This document shows, one piece after another, positions 42,875 through 50,667 of a DNA stretch of 64,000 nt (the first letter of the stretch is position 1; every line of letters starts with the position of its first letter). Position numbers and translations under genes: made by a program. The DNA lies in the NCBI RefSeq assembly GCF_004827385.1, contig NZ_SRXN01000007.1, positions 158,122 through 222,121 on the forward strand, read 5' to 3'. The DNA comes from Ensifer sp. MPMI2T (GTDB lineage Bacteria; Pseudomonadota; Alphaproteobacteria; Rhizobiales; Rhizobiaceae). A model generated the notes under the pieces. It ran no database searches. It saw only the letters and a program-made list of their open reading frames with translations, and had not been told where the DNA came from.

Positions 42875-43189
42875 TCATAGGGGCCACCCATCTGGGCCGA
42901 AGCCGATGACGTCCTGGCCAAGCTCTTCTCGTTGCTTGTCCATCGAATGACAGGATGCGCAAAGGGGCTGCAGTTCCCCATACCAGAACAGATCAGGGTC
43001 GCCGCGATGCGGAACAATATGGTCCGCCGTGTTTGCGATCGTGACTTCTTCGCGCTCAAGGCATTTGACACATAAGGGTTGTCTTGCGAACAGCTCTTGC
43101 CGCCTTCGCTCCCATCTGGCTAGCTTGTACCAATTTCTGAACTGATGGCGCTCAACGCGATCATGATTCTTTGCGATTTGGACAGTCAA
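42875..43189 (-). CDS. HNH endonuclease, packaging-type
   Basis: 104 residues from TTG 43189 (TTGA overlaps the stop of the next gene); an upstream ATG at 43369 would overlap that gene by 180 bases and is less likely. CxxC at CVKC, ADHIVPHRGDPDLFW and CASCH form the HNH. HNH proteins beside the terminase are needed for cos cleavage in HK97-like phages. Encoded immediately upstream of the small terminase. Confidence 0.75.
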   Translation of the reverse strand: MTVQIAKNHDRVERHQFRNWYKLARWERRRQELFARQPLCVKCLEREEVTIANTADHIVPHRGDPDLFWYGELQPLCASCHSMDKQREELGQDVIGFGPDGWPL

Positions 43190-43824
43190 ATCCAAGACCT
43201 TCCGTCCAATATAGATCTGATTGTGCCCCGCGACACAGAGAACATCGCAGCAAGTTGGTTCTGAGATGCACCTTCCGCCCGCCTTAGACGTATTGATGCT
43301 GCCTTGTCTTCTGTTAGCCGAGTCGATCGCATATTGCGGGTTTGAGCCTTTTGTGTTGCCCATTCGCAATTAGACGGACAGTAGTTACCGTCAACATCTA
43401 GTCTGTCGATGGTCTTGCCCGACGGGCGCTCACCCATATCAGACAGGAAACACTCGAAACCACTACGGCCATCCTCACCGCGCAGCCATCGGTCGCATAT
43501 CACTATGCCACGACCTCCGTAGTGCTCCCACTGCTCTTGGCTTGGATATGTGACCCGCGCAATCATGGCGCGATACGATCTGTACGTCGGGCTAGCGCCG
43601 CCAGCAGTGTGGCCATGCGTGCGCACTCGCTGGACAGTCAATTCCAATGTGTGACACCCGCAGCTTTTCTGCCCAGCGTTTAGCCTTGCTGTGTGTGAAT
43701 GACCTTCATTGCCACAGTCGCACACATAATCCCAATGCGTATTCCTACCGTCCTTGTGTTCGGACTTGCCGACGATCAAGAGGCGACCGAAACGCGCACC
43801 TGTAAGATTTTTTACTTTTCCCAC
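43186..43824 (-). CDS. HNH-like homing endonuclease family protein with C-terminal HTH
   Basis: 212 residues from GTG 43824 (GKVKNLTGARFGRLLIVG) with CGGAG upstream; ATG 43848 is possible. The N-terminal zinc part has VCDCGN and KSCGC. DRLDVDGNYCPSNCEWA is the family's core, and a C-terminal HTH SQNQLAAMFSVSRGTIRSIL follows. Related proteins are free-standing homing endonucleases of phages. It is probably an insertion upstream of the HNH/terminase set. Confidence 0.7.
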   Translation of the reverse strand: MGKVKNLTGARFGRLLIVGKSEHKDGRNTHWDYVCDCGNEGHSHTARLNAGQKSCGCHTLELTVQRVRTHGHTAGGASPTYRSYRAMIARVTYPSQEQWEHYGGRGIVICDRWLRGEDGRSGFECFLSDMGERPSGKTIDRLDVDGNYCPSNCEWATQKAQTRNMRSTRLTEDKAASIRLRRAEGASQNQLAAMFSVSRGTIRSILDGRSWI

Positions 43825-43849
43825 GGCTTCGACTCCGTCCGACCTCATG

Positions 43850-43888
43850 TTTTAAAAGGGCGGACGAGCACTGCGCCCATCCGCCCTT
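43850..43888 (-). terminator. Terminator hairpin upstream of the packaging genes
   Basis: AAGGGCGGA pairs with TCCGCCCTT (43856-43864 with 43880-43888), followed by TTTAAAAC on the minus strand. It separates the early/regulatory genes from packaging genes. Confidence 0.75.
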
Positions 43889-44291
43889 AGTCGATGCGAG
43901 AGGTCGAAGATCGCACCGAAATTTCTTACCTGGTCCTTGATGCAAGAAGGAAAGCGCCAGGGAGCCGCACGGTTTATCTATCCGTCGCTCAACCTGGCGC
44001 ATGATTGCCACGCTGCGAGAGGATGGCGCGCGAGGCAATGAGTAACCATGCTGGGGTGCGCTATAGCTAAGCGTGCATGGTCTTGTTGGTGCCTGCGCCA
44101 GGACGTGTCATGTGCCACGCCTAGCAGCAGGGCTTTTAGCAGGCGATGCACGAAGCAGCCCGCTTGTAGTTACGCCAGGCTAGTCTCCTGCCTGGCGTCT
44201 GTCGCTGGCCGCAGCCTGTGCGCACAGAACTCTGTAATTCGTTGGGAACCTCTTCCCCTTATTAGGAAGTTCTGCGCGTTTGAGTCCGTAC
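43889..44291. other. Structured gene-free region, candidate cos site or ncRNA
   Basis: No gene can be supported. Structures include CGCCAGGC...GCCTGGCG (near 44180), CTGTGCGCACAG (near 44215) and a TTCC/GGAA hairpin (near 44255). Its place just upstream of HNH and terminase small subunit, where HK97-type phages keep cos, makes it a candidate packaging region. Confidence 0.4.
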
Positions 44292-45059
44292 TCACGCAGC
44301 AAGGTCGCTGCGAGTGATGTTTCCTAGCGAATCCCTGACGGCGATGAGAGCCATGTGTACGATAGCGCGGCCAGCGGATATTGCTCCGCTTCTGTCAGCG
44401 ACGCCGGAAGCATTGCCTACCGATTGGTATGTTGCGCCATCAACGACAGCCAGTTCCAGAGACTCAGCCAAAACACCAAGACGGTGGCGCAATTCGATGA
44501 GTTTGCTCTGCGCATCGATCTTGCGATTAACTGGCTCGTCGCCTTTGTACGGCTTTGGAATGTTCGACCAGTTGCTAACCTTCACCTCTTCCGATGAATG
44601 ATCGATGCTGTCGTATGACGGTGGCACCGTGTATTGCCGCGCAGGAATATCGACGTCTGCTGATTTCCTCTGCCGTGGCTTTTGGTAAGACACGTGGCCG
44701 GATGCGCTTACGTAGGTGTACCTATCAAGCGCAATGCCATCGCCTATGCTGGCCGTTCTGCCGCCAAGCACTGCGCCGCTATGCGCCTCAGTGTGGATCT
44801 TGCGATACGCCATGGCAGCTTTGAGCAACTCCGTGTTTCCCTCACGAATAAGCGCCGTCGCCAACGGCCAGGCAATGTTGTCGTTCGCTGCCTTGCCGTC
44901 CCAGTCCTTGCCGATCTGGGCACGCTTGGCCAATCTGCTTTTCTGCGCATGCACGCCGTCTCGCTCTTCCTCGGTGTAGGACATGCGCGCCGGTAGATCT
45001 TCGCCTTCGCCACAGAGGGCGCGCTGGCGTCTGCTGTTGTCGTTGGCTGCCTTTGCCAA
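44292..45059 (-). CDS. Phage protein with two ANDN motifs, function unknown
   Basis: 255 residues from TTG 45057-45059, five bases after AGGAGG. This start is chosen because the promoter 45105-45133 lies within the extended frame. It opens MAKAANDNSRRQRAL and has a second ANDN (GKAANDNIAW) near residue 52. The C-terminal third has an HTH-like LGVLAESLELAVVDGATYQSV segment. No domain recognised. It precedes the terminase side and is first in its transcript. Confidence 0.6.
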   Translation of the reverse strand: MAKAANDNSRRQRALCGEGEDLPARMSYTEEERDGVHAQKSRLAKRAQIGKDWDGKAANDNIAWPLATALIREGNTELLKAAMAYRKIHTEAHSGAVLGGRTASIGDGIALDRYTYVSASGHVSYQKPRQRKSADVDIPARQYTVPPSYDSIDHSSEEVKVSNWSNIPKPYKGDEPVNRKIDAQSKLIELRHRLGVLAESLELAVVDGATYQSVGNASGVADRSGAISAGRAIVHMALIAVRDSLGNITRSDLAA

Positions 45060-45104
45060 AATGGCCTCCTCAAGATGGTGGTGTGCGGATGGTTTATGCA
45101 CTAC

Positions 45105-45133
45105 AAAATAGTGTATTTCTACAAATTTGTCAA
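45105..45133 (-). promoter_or_regulatory. Promoter/operator TTGACAAATTTGTA
   Basis: -35 TTGACA (45128-45133), 17-base spacer, -10 TATTTT (45105-45110), palindrome ACAAATTTGT. Drives the gene at 44292-45059. Confidence 0.8.
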
Positions 45134-45219
45134 GGTGCTGGCAAGGACGCAACGAAAAAGGCCACGCTAGCGGGTGCTAGGCGGCCGAGGTGGTGGGGGG
45201 GGGGTGTTGTTGTGTTGGG

Positions 45220-45366
45220 TTACGCTTCTTCGCGGCGGATAACGATATGACCTTTTGCTTCCAGATGGGCAGCGACCATGTCTGCGATTTCCTTGTCTGT
45301 CGTCTGCGTTTGGCTGACGATCAGGCGGGCAGTGTTGTTGGTCAGTGCGGTTACGAAGTAGGTCAT
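45220..45366 (-). CDS. 48-residue small early phage protein
   Basis: ATG at 45366 with GAGGAGATGACA upstream; the sequence is MTYFVTALTNNTARLIVSQ and ends HIVIRREEA. It probably adopts a small beta-alpha fold. It is the only gene served by the promoter at 45405-45433. A run of ten G (45195-45204) lies just downstream. Function unknown. Confidence 0.7.
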   Translation of the reverse strand: MTYFVTALTNNTARLIVSQTQTTDKEIADMVAAHLEAKGHIVIRREEA

Positions 45367-45404
45367 TGTCATCTCCTCGGTGGCGCTTCGTTGTTGGTAG
45401 GATG

Positions 45405-45433
45405 ACTATGCTACGCTTCTACAAATTTGTCAA
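45405..45433 (-). promoter_or_regulatory. Promoter/operator TTGACAAATTTGTA
   Basis: -35 TTGACA (45428-45433), spacer 17, -10 CATAGT (45405-45410). Followed by a CTACCAACAACG leader, shared with 46545. Confidence 0.8.
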
Positions 45434-45438
45434 GCGCA

Positions 45439-45696
45439 TCATGCGGCGATTTGAAAGGATTCTTGCTCCATTCCGTTTATAAGCGCACGCCTGTATTGCG
45501 TCGGCAACTTGAGCGGATCCACGCCGCGTATCCTCGCAATACGAGACAGAACACGGCAAGCTCGCTCGTGCGAGACTGGATGGTGCTTGCCGCTTGCGCC
45601 AATCAGATAAGCATTGCGGCCACCACGTTCGTCCCGAAGGTCGATCCGGTAGCCGAGAGCGTGAGCCAGTTGCAGAGGAGACCAAACCTTGAACAT
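45439..45696 (-). CDS. Small early phage protein
   Basis: 85 residues. SPLQLAHALGYRIDLRDER and HPVSHERACRVLSRIARI are basic and helical, possibly DNA-binding. It ends six bases before the next promoter element. Function unknown. Confidence 0.65.
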   Translation of the reverse strand: MFKVWSPLQLAHALGYRIDLRDERGGRNAYLIGASGKHHPVSHERACRVLSRIARIRGVDPLKLPTQYRRALINGMEQESFQIAA

Positions 45697-45699
45697 CGG

Positions 45700-45960
45700 T
45701 CAAGCCTCCATGTAGCGAACGAAGACTTCGCCGTGGTTCGGGTCGATGTCGTGGAACTGGTTGGCAGAGGCGAAGCCAAGGCCGTTGGCGAAGCGGAAGC
45801 CGTTCTCGGTGAGAACTTGGGCGGCAACCTTCCAGTCGCCAACGAAGACAACGCGGAAGCCGTGGTTCAGCATCTTGATGCGCGACTTGATGCCGGCATT
45901 CATGAGAGCGAGGGCTGCGAGCGCCTTGTCTTCCTTGGTGATGGTGCGAACCTTGATCAT
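45700..45960 (-). CDS. Small early phage protein
   Basis: 86 residues: MIKVRTITKEDKALAALAL, then NHGFRVVFVGDWKVAAQVL and a C-terminal DPNHGEVFVRYMEA. Compact alpha/beta layout. Its promoter and leader at 45961-46026 are almost identical to those of the rightward moron at 31208. Function unknown. Confidence 0.7.
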   Translation of the reverse strand: MIKVRTITKEDKALAALALMNAGIKSRIKMLNHGFRVVFVGDWKVAAQVLTENGFRFANGLGFASANQFHDIDPNHGEVFVRYMEA

Positions 45961-45997
45961 TTCCGTCTCCTCAGTGTGGTGCCGTTTGGTGATTATT

Positions 45998-46026
45998 GTT
46001 TTACTGTGCTTCTACAAATTTGTCAA
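45998..46026 (-). promoter_or_regulatory. Promoter/operator TTGACAAATTTGTA
   Basis: -35 TTGACA (46021-46026), spacer 17, -10 TAAAAC (45998-46003), palindrome ACAAATTTGT. Confidence 0.8.
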
Positions 46027-46032
46027 CACCAC

Positions 46033-46326
46033 CTACGAAAAAATGCCGATAATTAATTTCGGCTGCCAGTGCGCCTCAGAGAGAAGATGCTTGCGCATCG
46101 CCGCTACCGTCTTGCAGCACCGCTCGGCAAGTCTCCTGATGTGTTCGTCCGTGGCAGCATCAAGAAGGCGCTTCGCCTCTTCCCGGTCGCGTGCCGTTTG
46201 CTCGGATGCAGATCTTCTTTTGGTCCGCGCCTCTTTCGCCTGCTCCGCCTTGTGGGCGTCGATCTGCTTGTCAATATCGCCCCGCTTGTGCAGCGGGACG
46301 TTTAGCGCGCCGTGGTCTAGCCTCAT
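46033..46326 (-). CDS. Charged helical phage protein
   Basis: 97 residues from the ATG at 46326, overlapping the previous stop (TAATG). Long charged helix (DKQIDAHKAEQAKEARTKRR) followed by LAERCCKTVAAMRKHLL. Unknown function. Confidence 0.65.
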   Translation of the reverse strand: MRLDHGALNVPLHKRGDIDKQIDAHKAEQAKEARTKRRSASEQTARDREEAKRLLDAATDEHIRRLAERCCKTVAAMRKHLLSEAHWQPKLIIGIFS

Positions 46327-46520
46327 TACGCGGCCCAAGTGGTGCCGCGCTTCGTGAGGAGGCCATTTTCGCCGGCCATACGGAAGGCAGCGCTGTAAGC
46401 CTGGCGGGTGTACTGGCGATCGAAGAAGGACGGGACGAAGATGGTCTGGCCATCGCATACCGCAGCCATGATTTCCATGTAGCAGGTGGTTGCGTCGTTG
46501 ATCTTGATTGCCTTGGTCAT
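46326..46520 (-). CDS. Small early phage protein
   Basis: 64 residues from the ATG at 46520 (MTKAIKINDATTCYMEIMA); ATG 46526 is possible. RQAYSAAFRMAGENGLLTKRG could be helix-turn-helix-like. It follows the promoter at 46557-46585. Confidence 0.6.
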   Translation of the reverse strand: MTKAIKINDATTCYMEIMAAVCDGQTIFVPSFFDRQYTRQAYSAAFRMAGENGLLTKRGTTWAA

Positions 46521-46556
46521 CTTCATCTCCGTGGTGTCTGCGTTGTTGGTAGGTTC

Positions 46557-46585
46557 ACTATCCTATAGTTCTACAACTTTGTCAA
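46557..46585 (-). promoter_or_regulatory. Promoter/operator, variant TTGACAAAGTTGTA
   Basis: -35 TTGACA (46580-46585), spacer 17, -10 GATAGT (46557-46562). One base differs from the repeated palindrome (AAG for AAT). Confidence 0.75.
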
Positions 46586-46588
46586 CAC

Positions 46589-47116
46589 CTATGCTGCGGA
46601 TTTCTCCTCAGTGCCAATGGCCGCTATCTCCGAAAGCCAGCCGCGGACGATGGCCACAGCAAGCTCGGCTGCTTGCTCCTCTGTCTTGGCTCGCAAGATT
46701 TCCTGCCGCGAAAAGCCAAGCGCGGCGAGTAGTGCGTGCCGCTCTTTCTGGTCTTTGCTGACTGGCGTCTCTTCGCCCTTGTATTCGATCAGACCGAGCT
46801 CGCCGCCGAACATGTAGATGCGCTTATCGTGCTCACCGCTTGTAAGGCCCGTTGCCTTCGCCTTCATCTGCTCGCGCATGGAGCGGCGAGCAGCGTTAAA
46901 GTCGCCAGCCAGGGTGAACGTGCCTGGCCGAACGTCCTTTGCGTCCTTGACGTATTCCGGCATGTTGCGCAGCGCTCTCGTTCCTGCTGCCTGCAACAGC
47001 CACTCTTCGACCGGCGCATTCTGGACCTGCACGCTCGTGCCGGTGGCCGTCGTCGTGGTGATGATGCGGACGCGCTTGCCTGCGATGCGAGTGGTTTGGG
47101 TTGTGCGTTTTGCCAT
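46589..47116 (-). CDS. Phage hypothetical protein
   Basis: 175 residues from the ATG at 47116 (MAKRTTQTTRIAGKRVRII) with CAGGAGACACCA upstream. An N-terminal basic/Thr-rich part precedes helical segments, one being KERHALLAALGFSRQEILRA. It follows the regulatory region 47117-47378. Function unknown. Confidence 0.65.
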   Translation of the reverse strand: MAKRTTQTTRIAGKRVRIITTTTATGTSVQVQNAPVEEWLLQAAGTRALRNMPEYVKDAKDVRPGTFTLAGDFNAARRSMREQMKAKATGLTSGEHDKRIYMFGGELGLIEYKGEETPVSKDQKERHALLAALGFSRQEILRAKTEEQAAELAVAIVRGWLSEIAAIGTEEKSAA

Positions 47117-47161
47117 TGGTGTCTCCTGCTGTGGTGGTGTGGCTGGTGAGGCCGTTTGCTT

Positions 47162-47378
47162 CGTTACATAAATATATACTCTCCTGAATCTCACACATGG
47201 GAATCAGTAATAAAGGTATATATTTACAACGTTATATATTTTGGCTATTTCTCGTTTATTTTCAGATGGTTATTCATTGCAAAAACGTTGAAATCGGCCT
47301 GCAATTGCTCTCCTTTTTTGCAACGAATCGAAATTTTGCTGCAAAAAATCGCTTCGTTGCAATGCCACTGCAACAACG
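47162..47378. promoter_or_regulatory. AT-rich repeat-bearing intergenic region, candidate origin or operator
   Basis: An AT-rich block has imperfect inverted arms ending in TAAATATATAC (47162-47179) and GTATATATTTA (47216-47226). It is followed by TTGCAACGAAT (47319-47329) and its inverse CTTCGTTGCAAT (47352-47363). GCAACGAA also occurs twice near 12392-12420. Position beside the primase suggests an origin or a regulator site. Not proven. Confidence 0.4.
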
Positions 47379-49733
47379 TTATGCAGCCAGTTTCTGGCTC
47401 GCCAAACGCACCTTAACACCCTTGCCATCGATCTTCGGCTGCTCGATTTCTCCGGCCAACACAAGCCGCTTGATGGCCTGCTCGACCATGCGATCGTCAG
47501 CCTTAGACACTCCTCTCTTGCGCACGAGTTGAGACTGCGGCAGAGACTTATCTTTGCTGGCGCGCAGAGCCGACAAGATGGCCTTGCAGAGCTCTTCGAA
47601 CTGCGACCCAGCCATATACTCCTCAACGCCACGATTGATTGACGTCAGCGACGCCTGCGTGATCGCGTGGCCCCACTCGACGTCTTCCACGGACACAGAC
47701 GGCGCGGATGGATTCCGGCTTATGGCCCTGATGGTTGCCAGCTTGATAACGTGTTCCGCAGTTCGTCCGACAATACCTTCAGACGCGCCGTTGTCTTCTA
47801 TTTCGGCAATCTGCCAGTCTTCGATGTCTGTCCATCGTTTTTCAGCCTCATCGGTTTCCCACGGTACTGTGTGAAGCGTCGGCCTCGATGTGGCCTGGCG
47901 CCACATGGCTTGCGCCAAATCGCCACCAGGCTTAGGGAAATCATCACGGCACCTTTTAACGGCATTGATGAGCGACACTGGTGTAACCAGCACAGGTGGG
48001 GCTGAATGGCGATCTGGTCGCATGGTTGGCTCCGTCACAACGAGACGAGCAACAAAGCCGTCGGTAAGGCTCTCTTCCGTTATGCCCTTATAGAACGTGG
48101 TCGGCGTCGACATGCCCATCAGCGAAACCGTCGGCATAAACACCGGCTCGGCCGAACTGTCCTTCTCTGGATCTGCGTGCTCCTTGCCGCTCCACATGCT
48201 TGTGGATTTCGAGAATATCTCGAGCAGCACCTTGCGGATTGTCTGCGCCCAACTGGATGAGCCGCGGCCGTTTACTGACTGCAGCACGACGCCCATTTCA
48301 TCCCACGGCATCAAAAACACCGGCCGGCGTCGTACAACCTTCTCAATTGCCGAGCCGCTTGTGACTTCGCCTGGGCCGATAAGGAACGGCATCTGCAGGT
48401 CAACAGCAAGCGTCTGCACTGCCTTCAGCGGGTGCTCCTTACCGAAACCAGGGCCGGCAATTCCGACCATGTACACGTTTAAACCCGCTCCCGTCGGGCC
48501 AACGGCACGGCGACCGAACATCACAGACATGAACGCAACAGCAGCCATAATCGAGAACTCCGGTACGGGCCTGCGGCTGGTGTCATATGCCCATTGCGCG
48601 ATTTGACCGAGGAGCCCGCCGGCTGCCTGTGGCGTGAACGGGTTGTAGTGCTGCCGGTTCTGGTTGGCTGGTGCTGGCGGCTTGGGCTGCTCTGCTACCG
48701 CAGGAGCCGCAGGCTCTTTGCCGTCTTCTGGCTGTGCCGCCGCCTCCAGTGGCTTGTGTTTTGCCAGTCCCTTCGCCACCATCTTGGAAATGTCGATCGG
48801 CGGCGGCTCTTGGTAATTAAGCCTGCCCTTAAGCCACTCTGTAGCCGTCTCTAGACTTGCGCTGAACGTCTTCATTGCGACGTCAAGCGGCGTATGCGTC
48901 TCGCCATTTCCCCAGTCGGTGATGCCCTTTGAACTAAACCCCAGATTCGGATTTTCCACGCCGCGCCACTCAGCAACAGCACGGTAACGGCCATCGCCTG
49001 TCCGCTTCGTCATGGGCAACCGAAGATCCGGCACCCACATATCGAGGTTGGCCAACGCGAGATCGTTGATCTCACGCCAAATTGTATCACCTGCATCGAC
49101 GTGACTGTATTCGTGCTCAATCGGCGCAACGTATCCAAACGGCGCGAGCGCGGCCTCGATTTTGTCGGCAATGTCATCTTTAAGTAGCGGCAGGTCTTCC
49201 GGCGCCCAGTCTTCAAGCGGTTCGCCGAGCCACTGGTACGGCTCTTCTGTGTCAGGGTGAATCGTCGGCGGACAAACAGTCTGCTTGCCGTGTGCCAGCA
49301 GGTCGACGATACGCTCCTGCCGACCGAAAACCGAGATGCTGAACGCTCTGCTGATGATGTTTGGCGAGCCGCGGAAGAATGCGGAATAGCCCTTTTGGCC
49401 GCGTTTCTTTACGGGGCTGTCTGGGATAATTTTAGCCAGGGCTGCTCGCATTTCCTCGTCGTCGGTGTCAATGTCAATGACCTTGACGACGTGATCAAGC
49501 GCCACGCACACACCAGCGTGAGGCCACTTGTTCCACATCTCGACTTCGCTGTCGGTCGGCAGGCGGTCGCAGTACTCATTCCATCCTGTCAGACCTTGCC
49601 AATAACCGCCAGCGAAAACACCGGGGCGCTTGCTACCGGGTCGGCATGGTATCGCGTGCCAGCCTTGGTCAACGAGCTTCGCGCCGACACGAGCGTAGGG
49701 AGATGAGAAGTCTAGCTTTGGGAGTCTGCTCAT
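47379..49733 (-). CDS. Primase-polymerase/DUF3987 helicase-like replication protein
   Basis: 784 residues from the ATG at 49733 (MSRLPKLDFSSPYARVGAKL). The N-terminal part is a primase-polymerase domain (WHAIPCRPGSKRPGVF, VVKVIDIDTDDEEMR). The C-terminal half is DUF3987-like with a P-loop variant GIAGPGFGKEHPLKAV. Bifunctional proteins of this sort prime and unwind phage DNA. Coupled to the PD-(D/E)XK gene by ATGA. Confidence 0.85.
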   Translation of the reverse strand: MSRLPKLDFSSPYARVGAKLVDQGWHAIPCRPGSKRPGVFAGGYWQGLTGWNEYCDRLPTDSEVEMWNKWPHAGVCVALDHVVKVIDIDTDDEEMRAALAKIIPDSPVKKRGQKGYSAFFRGSPNIISRAFSISVFGRQERIVDLLAHGKQTVCPPTIHPDTEEPYQWLGEPLEDWAPEDLPLLKDDIADKIEAALAPFGYVAPIEHEYSHVDAGDTIWREINDLALANLDMWVPDLRLPMTKRTGDGRYRAVAEWRGVENPNLGFSSKGITDWGNGETHTPLDVAMKTFSASLETATEWLKGRLNYQEPPPIDISKMVAKGLAKHKPLEAAAQPEDGKEPAAPAVAEQPKPPAPANQNRQHYNPFTPQAAGGLLGQIAQWAYDTSRRPVPEFSIMAAVAFMSVMFGRRAVGPTGAGLNVYMVGIAGPGFGKEHPLKAVQTLAVDLQMPFLIGPGEVTSGSAIEKVVRRRPVFLMPWDEMGVVLQSVNGRGSSSWAQTIRKVLLEIFSKSTSMWSGKEHADPEKDSSAEPVFMPTVSLMGMSTPTTFYKGITEESLTDGFVARLVVTEPTMRPDRHSAPPVLVTPVSLINAVKRCRDDFPKPGGDLAQAMWRQATSRPTLHTVPWETDEAEKRWTDIEDWQIAEIEDNGASEGIVGRTAEHVIKLATIRAISRNPSAPSVSVEDVEWGHAITQASLTSINRGVEEYMAGSQFEELCKAILSALRASKDKSLPQSQLVRKRGVSKADDRMVEQAIKRLVLAGEIEQPKIDGKGVKVRLASQKLAA

Positions 49734-50221
49734 GCGGCCCTCTTCTTGAAAATGCGGCGAAGTTGCGTGTGGTAGTCGTCGTGTTCGTTCTTGGGGGAAT
49801 TCCACTGCACAACATTGCCGGCCTCGCGCCATGTGGCGTCTATATCTGGGTGGCGGATTGCGTCTGCGAACTCGTCTAGATCGCACTCTTCGCACAATGG
49901 GACTCCAGCAAGCGCGTTGACTGGACCATCGCAAAGGAGAAGGACTTTGTACTTATCCGAGTGGGCTGCCGCCTTCTTAAACACATCCGCATAGACGCTG
50001 ACATCTTGGCATGTCGCGTCCAACGGCTTTACCTCTGCCAACGCTGCAACGCTGCCGGAGACTATTTTGAAATCTGGTGCCCATCCGTCGAGATCAAACG
50101 GCTCATAGTCCCATTGCCAACCGCACAAATCGAAAAAAGCAGCCCAGCGCGCCTCAAGGCGCGACCGGAACTGCACATGGTTGTAGACGGTGGGTATTGC
50201 TTTGATGTTGTATAGGGTCAT
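49730..50221 (-). CDS. PD-(D/E)XK nuclease-like protein
   Basis: 163 residues. FRSRLEARWAAFFDLCGW holds Glu23, GWAPDFKIV Asp50, and LAEVKPLDA Glu63-x-Lys65: the PD-(D/E)XK active-site set. It may be a phage T7-exonuclease/resolvase-like or VRR-type nuclease. Context: replication genes. Specific function not clear. Confidence 0.65.
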   Translation of the reverse strand: MTLYNIKAIPTVYNHVQFRSRLEARWAAFFDLCGWQWDYEPFDLDGWAPDFKIVSGSVAALAEVKPLDATCQDVSVYADVFKKAAAHSDKYKVLLLCDGPVNALAGVPLCEECDLDEFADAIRHPDIDATWREAGNVVQWNSPKNEHDDYHTQLRRIFKKRAA

Positions 50222-50605
50222 TTAGAACGGCGCCTCCCGCAACGCCTCGCGCACACCTCGAGCGCACCCTTCCCAAGCCGCCCTTACAAGCAGCTTTGCG
50301 TCGAGCTCATCCATGACCGCAAGGTCTGTTATCCCGCGTTCAGTGAGCCAAGCGCCTACAGCCTCAACGCCCGCCTCCAGCGCCTTCACCTCGTACAGCG
50401 AAACTCTGTCCAACTTCGTCAAATCTCCTGTTGCGACCATGCACGGCTTGCACATGAAGCCAGGGTCTTTGGTGGTCTTGTCGGCGCGACCGATGCCGAA
50501 TGCGAGCATCCCACAGCACTTGCAGGCTGTGGGCGAGCCTCGCTCATCCTGCGTCGGCGAAAACGGCAGGATGGGCTTGCCTGGTAGGGGTTTGATGCGG
50601 GTCAT
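50222..50605 (-). CDS. Zinc-finger-like phage hypothetical protein
   Basis: 127 residues. CKCCGMLAFG and FMCKPCMVA give two CxxC pairs, a small zinc ribbon. The C-terminal part is alpha-helical (VEAVGAWLTERGITDLAV). Coupled to the 21-residue peptide upstream. Function unknown. Confidence 0.65.
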   Translation of the reverse strand: MTRIKPLPGKPILPFSPTQDERGSPTACKCCGMLAFGIGRADKTTKDPGFMCKPCMVATGDLTKLDRVSLYEVKALEAGVEAVGAWLTERGITDLAVMDELDAKLLVRAAWEGCARGVREALREAPF

Positions 50606-50667
50606 GCCTTGCCGTCCTTGATGCGCTGCTCGCGAATACGGAATCCAAATCCGCCTTTACCGGCCAT
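50602..50667 (-). CDS. 21-residue peptide in the replication operon
   Basis: ATG at 50667 with CAGGAGGCGGG upstream; MAGKGGFGFRIREQRIKDGKA. Its start is inside the end of the methyltransferase gene, and its stop overlaps the next start (ATGA). Perfect ribosome site and coupling favour real translation, or a coupling leader. Confidence 0.45.
   Translation of the reverse strand: MAGKGGFGFRIREQRIKDGKA

Noticed and set aside
43186..43369. ATG 43369 as start of the packaging HNH gene
   Set aside because: The first 60 codons lie inside the neighbouring gene in another frame; the TTG overlapping the stop is better placed.
45195..45204. Ten-G run as a phase-variable switch
   Set aside because: It lies downstream of the stop of the 48-residue gene and outside any promoter; it may also be a sequencing artefact.
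45120..46585. CRISPR-like array from repeated ACAAATTTGT units
   Set aside because: Spacing is irregular and set by gene starts, units are short promoter boxes, and there are no equal spacers.
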